In this document: one piece after another, positions 27,275-36,825 of the stretch | Numbering within the stretch: position 1 is the first letter of the stretch | How the letters are laid out: each line of letters begins with the position of its first letter | Source of the DNA: Actinomadura rayongensis | GTDB taxonomy: Bacteria > Actinomycetota > Actinomycetes > Streptosporangiales > Streptosporangiaceae | Reading direction: 5' to 3' | Assembly (NCBI RefSeq): GCF_009831215.1 | Contig: NZ_WUTW01000002.1 | Coordinates: 124,001 to 188,000 of the forward strand | DNA length: 64,000 bases | Notes under the pieces: model-generated | What the model was told of the DNA's origin: nothing | The model's database searches: none | The model's input: only the letters and a program-made list of their open reading frames with translations | Made by a program: the position numbers and the translations under genes

Positions 27275-28570
27275 TCAGGCCAGGGCCGCCCCCGCCACCG
27301 GCTCGCCCGGACGGCGGCCGTCCCACAGGGCGGTCAGCGCCGTCGCGGTCAGGACGCGGACGCCGACCGGAATGCACCCCTCGTCCACGTCGAAGTCGCC
27401 CCGGTGCAGGTCGTAGTCGGCGGTCGAGCCCGGCGTGCGGACGCCGAGCCGCGCCAGCGCGCCCGGGACCGTCTCCAGGTACCAGCCGAAGTCCTCGCCG
27501 CCGAGGCTCTGCGGCGTCGGGACCGCGCCGTCCGGGCCGAGGACGAGCGCCGCCGCGTCGCGGAACATGTCCACGCTCGCCGCCTCGTTCACCGTCGGCG
27601 GGACGCCCCGGACGTACTCCAGCGACGCCTCCACGTCGTACGCGGCGGCGACCGACTGGAGCAGCGACCGCATCATCTCCGGCGCGCGGTGCCAGGCGTC
27701 GTCGTCCAGGCAGCGGACGGTGCCCTCGGCGATGCCGTCGTCGGGGATCGCGTTCGCCACCGACCCGGCCGACACCCGGCCCCACACCAGCGACAGGCTG
27801 GACCGGGGGTCCACCCGCCGCGACAGCGCCGCGGGCAGCTCGGTGACGATCTTCGCCAGCGCGTACACCAGGTCGGCCGTGAGGTGCGGACGCGCCGTGT
27901 GCCCGCCCGGCCCGGTCACCCGGACGTACACCTTGTCGCACGCCGCCGTGATCGCCCCGGCGCGCAGCCCCAGCTCGCCGACCTCGATGCGCGGGTCGCA
28001 GTGCAGCGCGAACACCCGGTCCACGCCGACCGCGCCGCCCGCCGCCAGCACGTCCAGCGCCCCGCCCGGCGACTCCTCGGCGGGCTGGAACACCAGCCGC
28101 ACCCGGCCGGGCAGCAGCCCCGCCGCCGCCTGCCGCGCGAGGAACAGCCCGGCGCCGAGCACCATCGTCGTGTGGACGTCGTGCCCGCACGCGTGCGCGA
28201 CGCCCGGCACCGTCGAGCGGTACGGGACGGCCGTCTTCTCGTCCTGCAGCGGCAGCGCGTCGATGTCGGCCCGCAGCGCGACCGTCGGCCCGTCCTCGGG
28301 CCCGACGTCGCAGAGCACGCCGGTGCCCTTCGGCAGGACGCGCGGCGCGAGCCCCGCCTGCCGCAACCGCTCCACGATCCGCGCCGTCGTGCGGTGCTCG
28401 GCGTACCCGAGTTCGGGATGCCGGTGCAGATCGCGGCGGAACTCCACCAGCTCGCCGCCGTGCGCGGCGAGGAACGCGTCGAGCTGCGGCCGAAGCGCCC
28501 CCGCCGTGTCCGGTCCGCCCGCCGGCGGAGAAGCGACGCCGGGCATGAGCCCGGGCCCTGGCTGCGTCAT
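27275..28570 (-). CDS. M20 family amidohydrolase (M20D type)
   Basis: The 431-residue metallo-hydrolase has FRRDLHRHPELGYAE, the metal cluster HACGHDVH, EESPGGAL with the catalytic Glu pair, ALHCDP and the C-terminal GGEDFGWYL. Relatives cleave N-acyl or indole-acetyl amino acids and aminobenzoyl-glutamate. The ATG at 28570 is preceded by AGGGGGC. It lies upstream of the nucleoside operon on the same strand but separated by about 210 bases, so a separate promoter for the transporter is likely. Substrate unknown. Confidence 0.88.
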   Translation of the reverse strand: MTQPGPGLMPGVASPPAGGPDTAGALRPQLDAFLAAHGGELVEFRRDLHRHPELGYAEHRTTARIVERLRQAGLAPRVLPKGTGVLCDVGPEDGPTVALRADIDALPLQDEKTAVPYRSTVPGVAHACGHDVHTTMVLGAGLFLARQAAAGLLPGRVRLVFQPAEESPGGALDVLAAGGAVGVDRVFALHCDPRIEVGELGLRAGAITAACDKVYVRVTGPGGHTARPHLTADLVYALAKIVTELPAALSRRVDPRSSLSLVWGRVSAGSVANAIPDDGIAEGTVRCLDDDAWHRAPEMMRSLLQSVAAAYDVEASLEYVRGVPPTVNEAASVDMFRDAAALVLGPDGAVPTPQSLGGEDFGWYLETVPGALARLGVRTPGSTADYDLHRGDFDVDEGCIPVGVRVLTATALTALWDGRRPGEPVAGAALA

Positions 28571-28718
28571 GTGCGCCCCCTGTGCGAGGGACGGACGGCG
28601 CACCGCCCGTCCCGAGACCTGTTCGGTGGCGTCCGGCCCGGTGGCGCCGGACGCGGTGGAGCCGGGCGCGGACCGCGGGACGCCCCGGCCGGGCTCGCGC
28701 CCGCCGTCCCGCCGGTCC

Positions 28719-29879
28719 TCATCGCCGGGCATGCGCGACCTCCGTGACGAATCTGTCCTCGGCCAGCTCGGCGACGGCCGCGTCCACCACGTCCTCCAGG
28801 GAGCCGCCCGCGGCGCGGATCGCGCGCTGGCGCTCGTAGGACGCCCCCCGGTCGAGGACCTCCGCCGCGACCCCCAGTTCGGCCGCGCAGCCGAGCCGCT
28901 CGGCGACCGGTTCCAGCTCGCGGACCAGCTCGTACAGCTCGTCGCGGAGCGGGGCGGTGCTCCCGCCGTCGTCGGTGATGACGACCGCGTCGAGACCGTA
29001 GCGGGTGGCGCGCCACTTGTTGTCGCGCACGACCCAGGCGGCGGGACGGGGCAGGGTGTAGCCGCGGTCGATCTGCTGCTCGAACAGCGTCACGAGGCTC
29101 TGGCACAGCGCCGCCGCCATGCCCACCTCGCGCAGGGTGGGAATGCCGTCGAACATCCGGATCTCGACCGTACCGAAATCGGGATGCGGGCGGATGTCCC
29201 ACCATACCTCTTTGATGCTTCGGATCGTCCCCGCCCTGAGCAGGGTGGCCATGTAGTCCTCGAACTCCGGCCAGCCGTCCAGCAGGTGCGGGGGACCCGC
29301 CGTCGGGAGCTGGCCGAACACGATCGCGCGGCTGGACGCCAGGCCCGTGTCCGCCCCGCCCCAGTACGGGCTGGAGCCGGTCAGCGCGAGGAAGTGCGGC
29401 AGGTACCCGGCGAGCGCGTTGACGATCGGGATCGCCTTGGCGCCGTCGGTGACCCCGACGTGGACGTGGACGCCGAACGTCTGGATCCGCCGCGCGAGCC
29501 ACTGCATCTGCTCCACCAGGTCGGCGTAGCGCTGCATCGGGGCCATGACGGCGTCCCGCCAGTCGCTGATCGGGTGGGTGCCGGTGCAGGCCAGCCCGAT
29601 GCCGCGCGCCGCCGCCGCGCCGCGCAGCGCGCCGAGCGTCGCCGCGAGGTCGGCCTTGGCCTCCCCGACCGTGTGGCAGATCCCGGTGACGATCTCGACC
29701 GTGGACTCCATCATCTCGTGCCGGGCCTTGGCGTTCCCGCCGCCCTCGCTGAGGCTCGGCAGGTCGGCGAGGACCTCGCGGGCGTCCTGGCGCAGATGCC
29801 GGGTCTTGGCGTCCACGAGTTGAAGCTCCCACTCCACGCCCAGGGTCGCGCCGCGTGAGGGGTTGAAGTCAATGGCCAC
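28719..29879 (-). CDS. Carboxylate-amine ligase (YbdK/glutamate-cysteine ligase-like)
   Basis: The 386-residue protein of the GCS2 family begins FNPSRGATLGVEWELQLVD. It contains the HVHVGV metal-binding block and GTVEIRMFDG. Family members join glutamate or another carboxylate to an amine, with weak gamma-glutamylcysteine synthesis shown for the E. coli relative. In a mycothiol-producing actinobacterium, glutathione synthesis is not expected, so the substrate is open. GTG 29879 has GGAGGTCTCC directly upstream; further upstream codons are not needed. Divergent from the carboxypeptidase gene. Confidence 0.85.
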   Translation of the reverse strand: MAIDFNPSRGATLGVEWELQLVDAKTRHLRQDAREVLADLPSLSEGGGNAKARHEMMESTVEIVTGICHTVGEAKADLAATLGALRGAAAARGIGLACTGTHPISDWRDAVMAPMQRYADLVEQMQWLARRIQTFGVHVHVGVTDGAKAIPIVNALAGYLPHFLALTGSSPYWGGADTGLASSRAIVFGQLPTAGPPHLLDGWPEFEDYMATLLRAGTIRSIKEVWWDIRPHPDFGTVEIRMFDGIPTLREVGMAAALCQSLVTLFEQQIDRGYTLPRPAAWVVRDNKWRATRYGLDAVVITDDGGSTAPLRDELYELVRELEPVAERLGCAAELGVAAEVLDRGASYERQRAIRAAGGSLEDVVDAAVAELAEDRFVTEVAHARR

Positions 29880-30122
29880 GGAGACCTCCGCTCGCAATCC
29901 TCGCAGGTCGGTGTACGGCACGGGGAGCAAATCCGTCGGCGGACCGGGAACCCTGCACGACGGAACCATCGGCGATCACCGTTATCGGCCATCGTTTCCG
30001 CCTTCGCCACCACCCGAACGGACTAGCTCTCGGCACCCGTCCGATCATTACCGGGGGGATAGCTCGCTTTTCACTCCCATGGGTACGGTTCTGTCGACAC
30101 GTCGCTCACCGCTCGGGGAATC

Positions 30123-31289
30123 ATGGGATCATCACGGGGACTTCCACGTCGCGCCGCGTTCGTCGCGACGGCCGCGCTCTGCGTATCGGCCGTGCCGGGG
30201 ACGGCGACGGCCGCGCCGCCGGTCGGGGGCGAGCGCCTCGGCGCGACCGGGACGATCGTGGACGCCCCCGCCGGGTTCCGCGCCCCGCCGAAGATCAACG
30301 CCGCGTCCTGGGTGATCGCCGACGCCGACACCGGCCAGGTCCTCGCCGCCAAGGACCCGCACGGCAAGTACCTGCCCGCGAGCACGCTGAAGACGCTGAC
30401 CGCGCTGACGCTGATCCCGAGGCTGGACCCGAACCGGCTCGTCCGGCCGTCGCAGAAGGCGTGCGACGTGGAGGGCACCAAGGTCGGCATGACGCCGGCG
30501 ATGCAGTACAAGGTGTCGGACCTGTTCCACGCGCTGCTGATGATGTCGGCGAACGACGCGGCGGTGACGCTCGCCGAGGCCAACGGCGGCATGGCCCGGA
30601 CGATCGCGGACATGAACGCCGAGGCGCGGCACCTGCACGCGTCCGACACGCTCGCCGCGTCGCCGAACGGGCTGGACGTGGACCTCGGGCTGAACGTCCG
30701 GACGCAGCACACCTCGTCCTACGACCTCGCGCTGATCCTGCGGGAGGGCATGAAGAACCCGGACTTCCGCGCGTACGTCCGGGCGCTGACCACGCACTTC
30801 CCCGCGCCGCCGACCAAGCGGCAGCGCAAGAAGGGCCGCAAGACCGGCGGGTACCCGATCTACACGCACAACCGGATGCTGGCGGGCCAGCCGCACGCCT
30901 ACACCGGGATGCTCGGCGGGAAGAACGGCTACACGGTCGCGGCGGGGCAGACGTTCGTGGCCGAGGCCAAGCGCGGGAACCACACGATCCTGATCTCGCT
31001 GATGAAGGCGGACGTCCCGCCGTCGCCGTACGCGGCCAAGCTCCTGGACTGGGGGTTCGCGGCCGCCGGCAAGGTGCGGCCGGTCGGTGAGCTGGTGGCG
31101 CCGGGCACGCCCGCGAACGCCGGGGTCCAGGGCAAGTCGGCGAAGGTGCTGTCGTCGTCGCTCGGCTCGACCGAGAGCGGCCGGCGCTGGTGGCTGGTCG
31201 GCGGCGGCGCGGCGGGCGCGGTGATGGCCGTCGCGGTCCTGTTCGCGGTGCTGCGCCGCCGCCGCTCCCCCGCCGACGAGACGACCTGA
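30123..31289 (+). CDS. D-alanyl-D-alanine carboxypeptidase (S11), membrane-anchored
   Basis: The 388-residue penicillin-binding protein trims pentapeptides of peptidoglycan outside the membrane. A signal peptide ends near TATA-AP. Catalytic motifs are ASTLKTL (SxxK), SANDAA (SxN) and GGKNGYT, where KNG takes the place of the usual KTG triad. A C-terminal helix (WWLVGGGAAGAVMAVAVLFAVL) plus RRRR anchors it. The KNG variant may lower beta-lactam or substrate affinity; it occurs in a minority of family members, as far as I know. ATG start with a weak GGGGAAT site. Confidence 0.9.
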   Translation: MGSSRGLPRRAAFVATAALCVSAVPGTATAAPPVGGERLGATGTIVDAPAGFRAPPKINAASWVIADADTGQVLAAKDPHGKYLPASTLKTLTALTLIPRLDPNRLVRPSQKACDVEGTKVGMTPAMQYKVSDLFHALLMMSANDAAVTLAEANGGMARTIADMNAEARHLHASDTLAASPNGLDVDLGLNVRTQHTSSYDLALILREGMKNPDFRAYVRALTTHFPAPPTKRQRKKGRKTGGYPIYTHNRMLAGQPHAYTGMLGGKNGYTVAAGQTFVAEAKRGNHTILISLMKADVPPSPYAAKLLDWGFAAAGKVRPVGELVAPGTPANAGVQGKSAKVLSSSLGSTESGRRWWLVGGGAAGAVMAVAVLFAVLRRRRSPADETT

Positions 31290-31296
31290 CCCGCGC

Positions 31297-32466
31297 TCAG
31301 CCGAGACCGGGGCCGCGCCAGTCCATGCAGAGGACGGTCGCGTCGTCGCGGAGCCGTCCGCCGACGGCCTGGTACACCGCGCGGGTCAGGGTCTGGGCGG
31401 CCTCGCGCGGGTGGAGGTGCCCGGTGTCGCGGATCAGGGCGGGGATTTCCACGGCCCCGGCCTCGCGCTCCAGCATCCCGTCGGTCACGAGGACGATCCG
31501 GTCGCCGGGCCGCAGCGTCAGGGTCTGGACGCCGTAGACGCCGGCGCCCGGCACGCCGAACGGCAGGTCCGGGACGAGTTCGAGTTCCTCCACCGCGCCG
31601 CCGCGCAGCCGCAGCGGCCACGGGTGGCCCGCGTTGACCAGCTCGCACGCGCCGTCCGCGAGCCGGACGCGCAGCAACTGCCCGGTGGCGAGCGCGCCGC
31701 GGCCGTGGTCGGCGACGGCGCGGTGCGCGTCGGTCGCCTGCACGGCGAGGCCGCCCCCGGCGCGGCGGACGCGCCGCAGCGCGCCGACGAGCAGCGTCGC
31801 CAGCAGCGCGGCCTCGATGTCGTGGCCCATCGCGTCGGTGATGGACACCTGGACGGTGTCGTGGTCGAGCGTGAAGTCGTAGGTGTCGCCGCCGATCCTG
31901 TCGGCCGGCTCCAGGGCTCCGGCGAGGACGAACTCGGCCCCCTCCAGCGTCGTCGCCGACGGGAGGAGCTGGTGCTGGATCTCGGCGGCGAGGTTGAGCG
32001 GCGTGGTCCGCCTGCCCCACTTGTACAGGTCGGTGAAACGGCTGTCGGTGACGACCATGTACGCGAGGGCGTGCGCGACGGCGCGGATCGCGCGCAGGGC
32101 CGGGTCGTCGGCGGCGGCGACGGTCAGTTCGAGCAGCCCGATGACGTCGCCGCGATTGCTGACCGGCACGATCAGCCGGACGCCGCCCGACGCCAGATCG
32201 TGCTCGGTGGCGGGACGCTGCGTGCGCAGGACCTTGTCGTACACGCTGCCGCGGAGCTCGATGCGGGGCGCCGCGCGGCCCGCCACCCCCGCGCTGCGCG
32301 GGCCGAGCCGGACGAGTTCGCGGCCGAGGATGTCGGCGAACAGGAACGAGACGGACGTCGCGCCGAACCGCCGCGCCAGCTCGTCCGTGACCACGTCGAC
32401 GGCCGCCACCGGCGACGCGAGCTCCGCCGCGCCGAGAACGTCCCAGGATTCGGTGCTACCGGACAC
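31297..32466 (-). CDS. GAF domain PP2C (SpoIIE-type) serine phosphatase
   Basis: The 389-residue protein has an N-terminal GAF-like sensor region (about residues 15-150, SFLFADILG, GDVIGLLEL). A SpoIIE/RsbU-type PP2C phosphatase follows, with metal motifs GGDTYDF, DAMGHDIEAALLAT, VTDGMLERE and DDATVLCMD. Such phosphatases act on anti-sigma-factor antagonists in partner-switching stress pathways. No RsbW/RsbV partner gene lies nearby. GTG start after GGAAGGACACGGAG. Converges with the carboxypeptidase gene. Confidence 0.88.
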   Translation of the reverse strand: MSGSTESWDVLGAAELASPVAAVDVVTDELARRFGATSVSFLFADILGRELVRLGPRSAGVAGRAAPRIELRGSVYDKVLRTQRPATEHDLASGGVRLIVPVSNRGDVIGLLELTVAAADDPALRAIRAVAHALAYMVVTDSRFTDLYKWGRRTTPLNLAAEIQHQLLPSATTLEGAEFVLAGALEPADRIGGDTYDFTLDHDTVQVSITDAMGHDIEAALLATLLVGALRRVRRAGGGLAVQATDAHRAVADHGRGALATGQLLRVRLADGACELVNAGHPWPLRLRGGAVEELELVPDLPFGVPGAGVYGVQTLTLRPGDRIVLVTDGMLEREAGAVEIPALIRDTGHLHPREAAQTLTRAVYQAVGGRLRDDATVLCMDWRGPGLG

Positions 32467-32512
32467 GCTCCGTGTCCTTCCCTGCCACCGCGCGGTTACG
32501 CGGCGCGCCTAC

Positions 32513-32947
32513 TCACGCGGTGCGGGCGAGGGCGCGGAAGGTGAGGCGCTGGTTGAGCCAGAGCAGGGCGACCGTCCCGGCGGTCATCGCGGCGGCGAGG
32601 GCGAGGTGGGCGGCGGGGGCGGTGATCTGGAGGCCCAGCGCGGCGAGGACGGCGTGCAGGGCGATCCGGGCGGCGACGAGGGCGACGGCGATCTTGCGGG
32701 TGCGGCTGTTGCGCAGCATCGCGCGGGCGAGCTTGAGGCGGCGGCGCAGGACGGTCAGGCCGACGACCATGTTCACCGCCGCGAGGGCCAGGAGGAGCGC
32801 CCAGGCGCCGTGCCAGGCCTTGCAGAGGTCGAACGCGCCCGCCATCAGGCCCTCGAAGCCGAAGAACCAGACCGGGAGCGGGCGGACGTCGCGCAGGTCG
32901 TCCCACGTGATCTCGGTGCCGCGCCGCCGGGCGATGATGCCGTTCAT
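32513..32947 (-). CDS. Hypothetical membrane protein with three or four helices
   Basis: I do not recognise this 144-residue protein. It begins with a basic cytoplasmic stretch (RRRGTEITWDDLRDVRPLPVW), then has hydrophobic helices at about 42-66, 88-110 and 116-138. A very basic loop (RRRLKLARAMLRNSRTRK) follows the first helix and probably lies in the cytoplasm. ATG 32947 has AGGGAG six bases upstream; a second ATG seven codons earlier is the alternative. Confidence 0.6.
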   Translation of the reverse strand: MNGIIARRRGTEITWDDLRDVRPLPVWFFGFEGLMAGAFDLCKAWHGAWALLLALAAVNMVVGLTVLRRRLKLARAMLRNSRTRKIAVALVAARIALHAVLAALGLQITAPAAHLALAAAMTAGTVALLWLNQRLTFRALARTA

Positions 32948-33048
32948 GTCCGCTCCCTGGGGGTTCATCGGTTGACGTCCCCATCGTCGCGGCGGCGCGG
33001 CGGACGGCGGCAGAGCCGGTCCGCACCGGAAAAGGCAGGACAAATGTC

Positions 33049-33567
33049 CTAGTCGTGGCCCGTGCCGAACGTGAAGTCGCGGTCGCGGCGCCAGATGCCG
33101 TCCCGGCCCAGCTTGTAGAGCGCGAAGCCCCAGGCCTCAAAGTCCGCGCGGAAGCCCGAAAGCTCCTTGAACGCCCGGTCCATCACCTCGTCGGGCAGAT
33201 GGTGGGCGATCGTCACGTGCGGGTGGTACGGAAACGTCGGGTCGCCCTGGAGCGGACCCGTCATGACGTTCGCCTGGACACGCTCGCAGCCTTCGATTCC
33301 TTCGGCGAGCGCCACGAAAACGACCGGGGAGACGGGACGGAACGTTCCCGTCCCCCGCAACCGGATCCAGAACCGGCGCTCGGCCGTCGCGACGCGCAGC
33401 AGATGGTCCACGACGCCCGGCAGCTCGGCGCACGGCACCACCGTCGGCGGCGCCAGCGTGATGTGCGCGGGGATCGAGGCGGCGAGCGGGTCGCCGAGGG
33501 ACAGGCGCGCCTCGCACAGGCGCCGCCCGAACGGTTCGGGGACCGGGATCGAGATCCCGATCGTCAC
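33049..33567 (-). CDS. 2'-5' RNA ligase-like (2H phosphoesterase) protein
   Basis: The 172-residue protein has two HxT signatures, AHITLAPPT and HPHVTIAHH, about 90 residues apart. This is the catalytic pair of 2H phosphoesterases such as ThpR, which act on 2',3'-cyclic RNA phosphates. GTG 33567 gives the family-like start TIGISIPVPEPF. An alternative GTG at 33609 would overlap the end of trpS by eleven bases. It lies directly downstream of trpS on the same strand, so the two RNA-related genes may be co-transcribed. Confidence 0.82.
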   Translation of the reverse strand: MTIGISIPVPEPFGRRLCEARLSLGDPLAASIPAHITLAPPTVVPCAELPGVVDHLLRVATAERRFWIRLRGTGTFRPVSPVVFVALAEGIEGCERVQANVMTGPLQGDPTFPYHPHVTIAHHLPDEVMDRAFKELSGFRADFEAWGFALYKLGRDGIWRRDRDFTFGTGHD

Positions 33568-33598
33568 GGCGGCGCCGGGGGCGCGCCCGTCCCCAGGG

Positions 33599-34870
<1,272 letters not shown>

Positions 34871-34877
34871 TCAGCTC

Positions 34878-35849
34878 GTGAAAGTTCTCGTCACCGGCGG
34901 CGCCGGCTACATCGGCGGCGTCGTGTCCGCCCGGCTCATCGCGGCGGGCCACGAGGTCGTCGTGCTGGACGACCTGTCCACCGGCCACGCCGACGCCGTC
35001 CCGCCGGGCGCCACGCTGGTGATCGGGACGCTGCGCGACACGTCCCACCGCGTCCTGTCCGAGGGCGGGTTCGACGCCGTGCTGCACTTCGCCGCCAAGT
35101 CGCTCGTCGGCGAGTCGGTGGAGAAGCCCGCGCTGTACTGGGACAAGAACCTCGGCGAGACGCTGGCGCTGCTGGACGCGATGCGCCGCACGGACGTCTC
35201 CCGCATCGTGTTCTCCTCGACCGCCGCGACCTACGGCGAGCCGGAGGCCACGCCGATCACCGAGACGGCGCCGACCCGTCCGACCAACCCCTACGGCGCG
35301 TCCAAGCTGGCGATCGACACGACGCTCGCCGAGTTCGCCCGGCTGTACGGGCTCGGCGGGGTGTCGCTGCGGTACTTCAACGTCGCGGGCGCGCTGCTCG
35401 ACGACGGCCTGGCGCTCGGCGAGCGGCACACGGTCGAGACGCACCTCATCCCGAACGTGCTGAAGATCGCGCTCGGTCAGGGCGACGCGGTGAAGATCTT
35501 CGGCGAGGACTACCCGACGCCGGACGGCACGTGCATCCGCGACTACGTCCACGTGGTCGACCTCGCGGACGCGCACCTGCTCGCGCTGGACGCCGTCGTG
35601 CCCGGCACCCACACGATCTTCAACCTCGGCAGCGGGACGGGCTACTCCGTCCGCGCGGTGGTCGAGGTGTGCCGCGAGGTCACCGGGCACCCGATCCCGG
35701 CGCGGGCCGAGGCGCGGCGGCCCGGCGACCCGGCCGTGCTGGTCGCGTCGTCGGACGAGATCCACCGCACGCTCGGCTGGAAGCCCGAGCGCGACCTGAC
35801 CGCGATGGTCGCGGACGCCTGGGCGTTCCTCAGCACCGGGCCGCGATGA
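34878..35849 (+). CDS. galE: UDP-glucose 4-epimerase
   Basis: The 323-residue extended SDR interconverts UDP-galactose and UDP-glucose. It has the NAD motif GGAGYIGG, the substrate-side [10 protein letters not shown] and the catalytic NPYGASK (Tyr-Lys pair). [20 protein letters not shown] is typical of GalE. GTG start with CTGGAGG seven bases upstream. A TAGCCT -10-like element lies about 45 bases upstream. Its stop overlaps the next gene as ATGA. Confidence 0.95.
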   Translation: MKVLVTGGAGYIGGVVSARLIAAGHEVVVLDDLSTGHADAVPPGATLVIGTLRDTSHRVLSEGGFDAVLHFAAKSLVGESVEKPALYWDKNLGETLALLDAMRRTDVSRIVFSSTAATYGEPEATPITETAPTRPTNPYGASKLAIDTTLAEFARLYGLGGVSLRYFNVAGALLDDGLALGERHTVETHLIPNVLKIALGQGDAVKIFGEDYPTPDGTCIRDYVHVVDLADAHLLALDAVVPGTHTIFNLGSGTGYSVRAVVEVCREVTGHPIPARAEARRPGDPAVLVASSDEIHRTLGWKPERDLTAMVADAWAFLSTGPR

Positions 35850-36814
35850 CGGGCGGCCGGTGGCGCGCGCCGGGCCGCGTCGTCCTGCTCGGCGAGGAGC
35901 ACGACGCCGACGGACCGGCGCTGACCGTCGCGATCCCCGGCGGCGTGACCGTGGACGCCGTGCGCTCCGACACGCTGGACCTGCCCGCCGAAGCCTGGAC
36001 GGCCCCGGCGGCGGACGCGGCCCGGCGGCTGGCCGCGGGCGGCGTCGCGGTGAAGGCCGAGACCGACCTGCCGCCGGGCCTCGGCGCCCCCGGCGCGCTC
36101 GCCGCCGCCGTCGTGCTGGCGCTGCGCGACCTGTACGGCCTGGACCTGGACGCACCCGCGCTGGTGCCGTTCGCAGCCGAGCCGGGCCGTCCGGACGCCG
36201 CCGCGTCGCTGCTCGGCGTCGCGGGCCGCGCGGTGCTGGTCGACCGCCGCACCTACGTTGCGGGCACGCTGCCGTGCGATGTGACGCGCGCCGGATTGGT
36301 CCTGTTCGCCGTGGACACCCACGCGGGCCCCGACCCGGGCCTCGCCGCCGCGCGCCGGGACGAGTGCGCGGCGGCGGCCCGGCGGCTCGGCGTCGCGTCG
36401 CTCGGGGACGTCCGCGACCTCGCCGGGGCGCTGGCGACGCTCCGCGACCCGGTCCTGCGGCGCCGCGTCCAGCACCTCGTGACCGAACGGCACCGGATCG
36501 ACGCGGCGGCGGGCCTGCTGCGCGCGGGCGCCGTCGCGGAGCTGGGGGCGATGCTGAACGCGTCCCAGATGTCCCTGCGCGACCAGTTCCAGACGTCCTG
36601 GCCGCAGGCCGACGCGACCGTGGACGCGGCCCTGCGCGCGGGCGCGCGCGGCGCGCGGATCTCCGGCGGCCCCGGCGGCGCGGTGACCGTCCTGGCCCCC
36701 GCCGACCGCGCGCCCCGTATCCGGGACGCGATCACCGCGGCCTTCACCGCCCGCGACTGGCCCGCCCCCGCCTTCCACGACGCGACCCCGTCCGACGCCG
36801 CCGCCCGCCTCTGA
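35846..36814 (+). CDS. galK: Galactokinase-like GHMP kinase, shortened and divergent
   Basis: The 322-residue protein is coupled to galE and follows the galactokinase plan but is about 60 residues short. The first motif reads [16 protein letters not shown] instead of the usual APGRVNLIGEHTDYNDG. The ATP-loop [16 protein letters not shown] lacks the normal Ser-Ser pair. The region normally reading VGxxxGIMDQ is reduced to [13 protein letters not shown], which keeps an Asp at the catalytic position. The C-terminal [12 protein letters not shown] corresponds to GGGFGG. I infer a diverged or impaired galactokinase; the reading frame is intact, with normal local codon use. Confidence 0.7.
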   Translation: MTGGRWRAPGRVVLLGEEHDADGPALTVAIPGGVTVDAVRSDTLDLPAEAWTAPAADAARRLAAGGVAVKAETDLPPGLGAPGALAAAVVLALRDLYGLDLDAPALVPFAAEPGRPDAAASLLGVAGRAVLVDRRTYVAGTLPCDVTRAGLVLFAVDTHAGPDPGLAAARRDECAAAARRLGVASLGDVRDLAGALATLRDPVLRRRVQHLVTERHRIDAAAGLLRAGAVAELGAMLNASQMSLRDQFQTSWPQADATVDAALRAGARGARISGGPGGAVTVLAPADRAPRIRDAITAAFTARDWPAPAFHDATPSDAAARL

Positions 36815-36825
36815 CCGCCTCTGAC

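Noticed and set aside
28719..29879. Assignment as EgtA of ergothioneine synthesis
   Set aside because: The protein fits the shorter YbdK group, and no egtB/C/D/E neighbours are present.
33037..33050. Palindrome AGGACAAATGTCCT at the end of the RNA ligase-like gene
   Set aside because: Only five paired bases per arm and no T-run; not convincing as a terminator or operator.
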